A stretch of DNA of 64,000 nucleotides from Basidiobolus meristosporus CBS 931.73 (taxonomy: Eukaryota; Basidiobolomycota; Basidiobolomycetes; Basidiobolales; Basidiobolaceae): positions 115,214-179,213 of the forward strand of contig MCFE01000082.1 in NCBI GenBank assembly GCA_002104905.1, given 5' to 3'. The notes beneath the pieces are model-generated. The model saw nothing but the letters and a program-made list of their open reading frames with translations. It was not told the origin of the DNA and ran no database searches. Both the position numbers and the translations under genes were made by a program. Below, one piece after another: positions 58,553-64,000 of the stretch; position 1 is the stretch's first letter, and each line of letters opens with the position of its first letter.

Positions 58553-59075
58553 TTATTGTTCCATGGCATCAGCGGATTTGGCAGAGCGGTCCTTGCGCTC
58601 AAGGAGAGCCTTGCGATCTTTGTCGAGCTTGAGGCTGGTGACAACAACCTTGGAAGGATGGACACCAATAGCGGTGGTGGCACCGTTAACCTTTTCGCGA
58701 GTGAGACGTTCGATGTGGATAACCCACTTCTTACGGTAGACTTGAACAATCTTGCCTTCACGGCCCTTGTAGGTACCACGAACAACTTGAACTTCGTCAT
58801 CCTTACGAACAGGGATGGAACGAGCATGGTACTTTTCTCTCAATTCCTTGGAGAGAGCAGCAGACATGATCTTTCTTCTGATGCTGGAAGGAGCGGCAAA
58901 GTGGGCCTTGCGGCTCTTGCGGCGGGAGGAGCTGACGTCTAAACGAACATCATTAGCAAGGTGTTTCGTATGTTTCTAGAGCAAGCTACCACGCCAGAAA
59001 CACCGCCGTGACTAGGATGGTGGATGGATGGGATGTCGTTGTGGGAATGGATAATTTACCTTGACTGAACTTCAT
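58553..59075 (-). CDS. RPL26: 60S ribosomal protein L26 (uL24)
   Basis: Two exons: 59060-59075 (16 nt, MKFSQ plus one base) and 58553-58938, joined to 133 residues. Landmarks: [59 protein letters not shown] (the KOW motif), [25 protein letters not shown]-type [19 protein letters not shown]. It binds 25S/5.8S rRNA near the polypeptide exit tunnel. Length fits the eukaryotic family (about 127-145). The first exon is only the N-terminal five residues, matching the conserved L26 start MKF. Confidence 0.96.
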
Positions 59076-59438
59076 ATTTCCCCAAGCACTACACGAAGTC
59101 TGGTAGTATATTTGAAAGAGAAAGTTTCAAATTTTAATTTTCTTGGATTTTTGTCGTTATTTCTGGATCATGTGATATGTCGCCTGCGTTCGGTTGGTTT
59201 ACATGGAAATTTTTTCGAATCTCCACTGTCGGCCATGGTTAGCCAAGCTTGATCGAAATCTGGAATTCGGTGACTGATTAATTCCCTGAATTGATCGACC
59301 CGATGACAGCATATTTACTCGAAATGACTGCACGCGGGGATGGATTAGCAAGGCCAGATAAATATTTGGAACAGTCCTTCGGGTTTCGCAGGGTATTTCG
59401 TCTCAGCATAAGAGCACACCTGGTTGAACTTGAAAAAT
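59076..59438. other. Divergent region between L26 and ChaC
   Basis: About 360 bases. No in-frame ATG for ChaC and no supported gene; a plus frame at 59061-59252 is antisense to the L26 start. Confidence 0.45.
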
Positions 59439-60769
59439 GTGGCCTTTGGCTACGGTAGTCTTATCTGGAAAGTGGATTTTCTTGTCGAGAAAATGTAAAC
59501 ATGAACGACACTTCTCAGCCATGTTTCATTCTCAACTCCGAATTGTTTAGAGTACCTGGATATATTAAAGGTCACGTCCGACGCTTCTGGCAGGTATATT
59601 ACTCAACATAGGTTTGGCCACTGGGGATAAAGACTAAATCTTCCATTCTTTTGGGCAAGCACTGATCATAGAGTGATTCCGGGCGCTCCAGGAAGAGTGG
59701 CCGCTTTGGTTCCACACGAACAATGAAGGCTCTTAGACGACTTCGTATGTATCTGCTGGGTGCGTTTTTCACAACACGTCTCTTAATTCGCAACACTGTA
59801 GCACGAACACCGCGAAGATGATGTTGCCTGCCACTGGGGATAAAGACTAAATCTTCCATTCTTTTGGGCAAGCACTGATCATAGAGGGATTCCGGGCGCT
59901 CCAGGAAGAGTGGCCGCTTTGGTTCCACACGAACAATGAAGGCTCTTAGACGACTTCGTATGTATCTGCTGGGTGCGTTTTTCACAACACATCTCTTAAT
60001 TCGCAACACTGTAGCACGAACACCGCGAAGATGATGTTGCCTGCGGGGGGGGGGGTGGCTTTGAAAGTACCAGGAGACCAGGTAGTGACAGTCAAAGCTC
60101 ACCTGGATTATCGGGAAAAGGCAATTTTGGGCGTGTGGTTCTTGTTCCAAAGAGAAATACTAACCCAATTATGACGCCAGGGTGGCTATAGCGAGCACTA
60201 CATGGATATCTTCAACTACGGGAGTAGTATGCCAGTTGTCAAAGATGTATACCATTCACTATCCTACTTCGTTATTGTTCGTCTATTAAGCATTCTGGAT
60301 CAGGCCCTAGTGTATGTTGGCACCACCATGAACTCGCAATATGTCGGACCAGCTAAATCCGCAGATATTGCATACCAGATTTATTCTTCAGTTGGTACGT
60401 TCAGCCAACATTTATCTAGAACCTAGCGATTTCAAGACTAATTTGATACTCTTAGGACCCAGCGGGCCGAATATTGACTATCTACTGAACCTGTGCGAGG
60501 CGCTACGCTCCATAGCCCCCAGTGCTCGAGACGATCATATGTTCGACTTGGAGAAGAAGGTCAAAGCGCTGGTTGCGGCTGATGCCCCCAAAGCATCAGA
60601 TGGGAAATACTCGGCGTCGGATTCGATACTGGAGATCTTAGAGACGAATGCTTCTGCCCAGTCCATAGAATATCGATTCATCAACACCACGAGTGGCTTG
60701 CCACACAACATCGACCAAACTGGTGTCAACCTGCTCATCAATAAATGTCTCTCATTGAGATGGAATTAA
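59439..60769 (+). pseudogene. ChaC-type glutathione gamma-glutamylcyclotransferase, damaged or mis-assembled
   Basis: Clear ChaC segments in order. VAFGYGSLIWK with the substrate-binding YGSL loop ends at 59494. VPGYIKGHVRRFWQ is at 59551-59593. STDHRGIPGAPGRVAALVPHEQ occurs twice. VALKVPGDQVV ... LDYREK ends at 60120 with the catalytic Glu. GGYSEHYMDIF is at 60181-60246, then 60304-60394 and GPSGPNIDYLLNL from 60456 to the stop at 60769. The family degrades cytosolic glutathione to 5-oxoproline and Cys-Gly. Defects: no in-frame ATG upstream, no in-phase acceptor between FWQ and STDHR, an in-frame TGA after VPHEQ, a 213-bp internal duplication, an 11-G run, and a GC donor at 60121. This is either a pseudogene or an assembly error in a real gene. 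Confidence 0.65.
59618..60043 (+). repeat. Tandem duplication of a 213-bp unit inside ChaC
   Basis: Two adjacent copies, 59618-59830 and 59831-60043, differ at only two positions (59674/59887 T to G and 59778/59991 G to A). Copy 2 keeps the family residue Gly in STDHRG; copy 1 has Val. The unit length is a multiple of three, which creates a long antisense frame at 59599-60150. An 11-G run (60045-60055) abuts the end of copy 2. Confidence 0.95.
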
Positions 60770-61013
60770 TTACCCCAATTTGATCAACTTCGCAAGATTA
60801 GATCAACCAATAAAATCTCTTCTAGCAACAGACCAATATTTACCAATTTGCAGATCAGGATCATATTTACTGAGTAATGTGCAGTGAAGGGCATGAATCC
60901 ATTGAAAGGTCAGCCAATGATGACTTCTTTTTTTCCACTCACCAGTCCATTTTTCTGCCTATACGGAAACCTTTGTTAAGCAACTTAGGTCGTCTGGTCT
61001 GTTTCCTGCGGGT
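60770..61013. other. Short intergenic region
   Basis: ChaC 3' flank and upstream promoter region of SPT2. No gene seen. Confidence 0.5.
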
Positions 61014-61023
61014 TATATATAAA
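61014..61023 (+). promoter_or_regulatory. TATA box of SPT2
   Basis: TATATATAAA, 112 bp upstream of the ATG at 61135 on the same strand. Confidence 0.45.
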
Positions 61024-61134
61024 GCTCGACCTCTGCCTTGAGTCATTCTAAATAATCATTTGTGCCTCCTCCTGACAGGGCTACATTATCACTCAAACGT
61101 CCCACATTGTCAATTAGTTTCCATTAAAAGAAAG

Positions 61135-62559
61135 ATGGGAGAGGTAAGTTGTGTTTGGTTTTCTCAACATCAATAAAGATTTGCCTCTGATCAGATGGGC
61201 CAACATTTTCGTAGTTCGAGGAGCTTATGAGGCTCGCTACTCAGCACACTCGCGAAGTTGACAAGGAAGTAGAGCGCAAGAAAAAAAGACAACAACTTGA
61301 GGAGGAAAAAAAGCGAAGGGAGCAGGAGAAAAGAAGAGAAGAGGAGAAGGCCACTACGGCCATCCAACTGGCTGAATTGAGAAAAAGAGACTTAGTCTTG
61401 GAAAGGGAGAGGGCAGAACGTAAAAGGGAACGGGAGAGAGAGATGGAAAGAAAAAAAGGCCTCGAGGAGCAAGCCAAAGGCCGCGATGTACGATCCGGCT
61501 CGATTACAAAGGAGAAAGCAAGAGTCCACACACTTTCTGAGGAGATCCCAAGGAGGAAGGTGAGTATTTCTTGGTTTGGTTTGTCTTGGTGTGACTCTGA
61601 GTAACTTAGCGAGCCCATCTCTTTCCTAAGACATACACTTCTATGTCTTTTGATGATTTAATTAATCAAGCTTCGGACATTCCCACGTCAACGTTCAAAC
61701 TTGTTCCGACCAGTAGGACAGGGTCAAGCATTAACAACTCTCGTAGCCCAGCAGCTAGGCGGGACGCCACTATTTCTGGCCGCGCTGCTAAGGGCACTTC
61801 ATCTATAAACCCATCTGTCCGAGATCGCAATGGCTCTGGCGAAAGGAGTGTCACCAGAGCAAACGGCGGAATCAAGTCTCGAGACGATAATCCTCACAAA
61901 CGACGACAAAGTGGAGCGTGTGAATTAGATAGCACCCGCAGCGCGTCCTCAAGCAGAGGCACCTCAGCGAAGTCTATTTCTTTGAAAGATGTAAGGAGAT
62001 CGGCTAGCGACCTTGATGTTCCCTCCAGAAAAGCCAAGCTATCCCCAGGGCTCAAATCGTCGAGATCTTCCGAAGCCACCAGAGCTCGCAGACGTAGCCT
62101 ATCACCACCGCCTAAATCTCGTAAACGAAGCATCTCTCCTCGCAAGTCTAGCAGCCGTAGGCCCGTCGATGATTCGGAATTTAATGAAGATTACGTTAAG
62201 AATGGAAACATCTCATCTATTATTGGACAACTCTTTGGTTACGACAGATCAAGGTATGACGATGACGATACACCTGCACCCACTCAGTGTCTGACTTGTT
62301 TTTAGATACGCAAATGAAAGGTATTCTGATGATGATATGGAAGCTAGTATGACCGATTTAAGGAAGGAGGAGTCCAGAAGGTATGCAGGTTGATGCGAAT
62401 TCACCTTCTAAACAGTGCACTAAGTGAGTATATCTTAGCGCGAAAATAGCTCGTCTGGAGGACGAACGTGAGGAGGAGTTAGAGCGTCAAGAGCAAGAAC
62501 GGCTTCGAGCTCGTAAGAAGGCCAAGCTAGAAATGGAGAAGAAAAAAAGCACTCGATAG
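61135..62559 (+). CDS. SPT2: SPT2 chromatin protein (histone H3-H4 chaperone)
   Basis: Five exons: 61135-61143 (9 nt, MGE), 61215-61559, 61610-62253, 62306-62380 and 62439-62559. They join in phase to 397 residues. The N-terminus FEELMRLATQ is followed by a highly charged Lys/Glu/Arg helix (about 20-110) and a Ser/Arg-rich basic middle. The C-terminal SPT2 domain has SSIIGQLFGYDRSRYAN, DDDMEASMTDLRKEESRSAKIARLEDEREEELE and a basic end KKAKLEMEKKKSTR. In the family this acidic-then-helical C-terminus binds H3-H4 and restrains histone loss during transcription. The ATG at 61135 is supported by the in-phase splice to TTCGAGGAG, skipping an internal ATG in the intron. Confidence 0.9.
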
Positions 62560-62870
62560 AGCAAGGTAACGAGATGGAAAGGATGTCGATGACTCTTTCG
62601 ACATTGAAGTTAACCCGTCTGCTATCCCACTTGGTATTTGAAAGCCTGGTGAGGCGAGGGCGTGCGAAACGCCAGATCTACATTCTCTTGTATTGAGGTT
62701 AGGTTGGAGAAACTCTCGTGCGAGCAACAACCAAACATCACGCTTTAAAGCGGGCAGTTTAATAGAATATCCAATTTAGATATCAATAAATGTACATATT
62801 CAACAATCTACGGGTAGTCCGATTAAGGGGTATCAATAATACAGAAGGATAAATACACGAGGCGGATCAA
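62560..62870. other. Convergent 3' flank of SPT2 and kinase
   Basis: About 310 bases; no gene seen. The minus frame at 62527-62730 overlaps the SPT2 end and is not supported. Confidence 0.5.
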
Positions 62871-64000
62871 TCAAACCGATTTCTCTAATAACGACTGGAA
62901 CCAAGGATCCCAGGACATCTCTTCAACAGAAGGACGTTCGGCTGGATTGGGGCTCAACATAGAGCGGATAAGAGGCAGCGCATCGGACGGAATATTTCTA
63001 AAGAACTCGTCGTCATGTCGATGCTTCAGAAAATTGGCATAGGCACGGTTTGTCGGGCGGGCAATCTCCCATGGGAATTTGCGCAGAATCATGCACACGA
63101 ATATAATGGCCAGAGACCAAATATCTGCTTTTGCTGCATCATAGGAGGAGCCTTCGTGAACTTCAGGAGCTATGTATGGGTCGGTGCCGGTGATGGATGC
63201 GGCGAGCTTACGTTTTCGGCTGAGGGAGTCGCTGAAGATAAATGCGCAACCAAAGTCAATCAGCTTGATCAGTCCATCTTCCCCAAGACAAAAGTTTTCC
63301 AGCTTCAAATCGCGGTGCGCAATACCCCGCTGGTGCAAATATTGCAGAGCATATACCATCTGCACGAAGTAACGATTGATCCGATCCTGGCTTATGTCCA
63401 CCCCTTTGAATAGGGACACCAGATCCATCGAGCAGAACTCCATGACCTGGTGAATTTGCCCGTCTTCCAGGGCGACGTCGATGGTTTTGATGATGTTTGG
63501 ATGGTCGAGCGACGCGCCGATGTAGATTTCGTTGCTAATGCTCTCGTAATAATGTCTTCTCCCCTCAGACCCTCGGATTGGTCGAAAAGTCTTGATCGCA
63601 AATTTCCTTCCACAAGCCATGGAATAAGTAGAATAGACCCTCCCGCCTGACCCCGAGCCCAACATCTCGGCAAAGGAGCCGTAAAGCTCGACAAGCGACG
63701 GTTGGACACGGTTCTTCAAGGCAATGATTAGTGGGAGATCATCTATCACCTCCTTCTTGAGCGATCTCTTGTGGAGTTTGGTTTTCAAGTGGCTGGGAAG
63801 CCGGGCCCGCTTTGTGCTTTCCTTTTTGGATTTTGGATGGCTGAAAAAACAAATCGACGGGAGATTTGAGACAGCTCTGAGATATCAACTTTAGTAACCT
63901 CGGAATCCTTGAGCGACTCGTCTGAGGCAAGGGTCGAGAATGTGGATAGTCCATGTGCGACGGGGAGGGTGAAGTTGGTAGTGGCTTTGAAGTCAAAAGT
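62871..64000 (-). CDS. HAL4/SAT4-like serine/threonine kinase, N-terminus cut by window edge
   Basis: Last exon 62871-63840, preceded by an exon running from 63899 past the right edge. The GTTACT donor and TTTTTTCAG acceptor join in phase. The visible N-terminal tail is Ser/Pro/Lys-rich. Kinase landmarks: the glycine loop LGSGSGGRVYSTYS, the lysine in FAIKTF, HRDLKLEN with the catalytic Asp, LIDFG, and PYIAPEVH. DIWSLAIIFVCMILRKFPWEIARPTN is typical of the Hal4/Sat4/Hrk1 group that tunes ion and nutrient transporters. The catalytic set looks complete. Compared with the kinase at 6729-8017 it has the same architecture but quite different sequence, so they are distant paralogues. Confidence 0.85.

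Noticed and set aside
59599-60150. 183-codon minus-strand ORF with an internal 71-residue repeat
   Set aside because: It is antisense to ChaC coding sequence; the repeat exists only because the 213-bp duplication is a multiple of three.

Overview
This window is nuclear DNA of a fungus. The evidence is short GT-AG introns (mostly 45-110 nt) with CTAA-type branch points, fungal TATA boxes close to start codons, and a clearly fungal gene set (NPR2, SLA2, YPD1, HAL4-type kinases, TGL2-type lipase, C2H2 and MATA-type HMG factors). Several genes point away from Dikarya and toward an early-diverging, zygomycete-grade or zoosporic lineage: heavy-chain ferritin, a group I truncated hemoglobin, a base-exchange phosphatidylserine synthase, an OFD1/FOP-type centriolar LisH protein, and an SR protein with two zinc knuckles. 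A Basidiobolus-like organism would fit, but the sequence alone does not prove it. Most genes are multi-exon. I rebuilt the exon chains by hand, checking splice sites and reading phase.

Layout. 1-8 kb: a SEC2-type Rab exchange factor cut by the left edge, a RING E3, and a HAL4/SAT4-like kinase. 10.6-16.2 kb: YPD1 phosphorelay protein, a small single-pass membrane protein, the OFD1/FOP-like LisH coiled-coil gene (14 exons) and NPR2 (9 exons). 17-27 kb: a C2H2 factor, a mitochondrial-type lipase, an intronless sugar transporter and an FSP1/AMID-like FAD oxidoreductase, separated by 1-2 kb of apparently empty sequence. 28.5-29.9 kb: a non-coding repeat family, two copies direct and one inverted. 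30.7-33.3 kb: ferritin and truncated hemoglobin, divergently arranged. 34.2-46.9 kb: two MATA-type HMG-box genes and a truncated HMG paralogue flanking NADP-isocitrate dehydrogenase and SLA2. 47.5-64 kb: a dense housekeeping block with an SR protein, PS synthase, ribosomal proteins S15, P2 and L26, RRP1/NOP52, a UDP-galactose-type transporter, a damaged ChaC gene holding a 213-bp tandem duplication, SPT2, and a second HAL4-like kinase cut by the right edge.

The standout region is 34-47 kb. HMG-box genes next to SLA2 are the signature arrangement of the Ascomycota mating-type locus (APN2-MAT-SLA2). Finding MATA-type HMG genes on both sides of SLA2 here, with a truncated paralogue beside them, suggests a candidate mating-type locus with an unexpectedly ancient neighbour. 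Other unusual features are five consecutive SLA2 exons of exactly 75 nt, a 7-nt microexon in the SR gene needed to complete a zinc knuckle, and four genes whose first coding exon is 16 nt or shorter.
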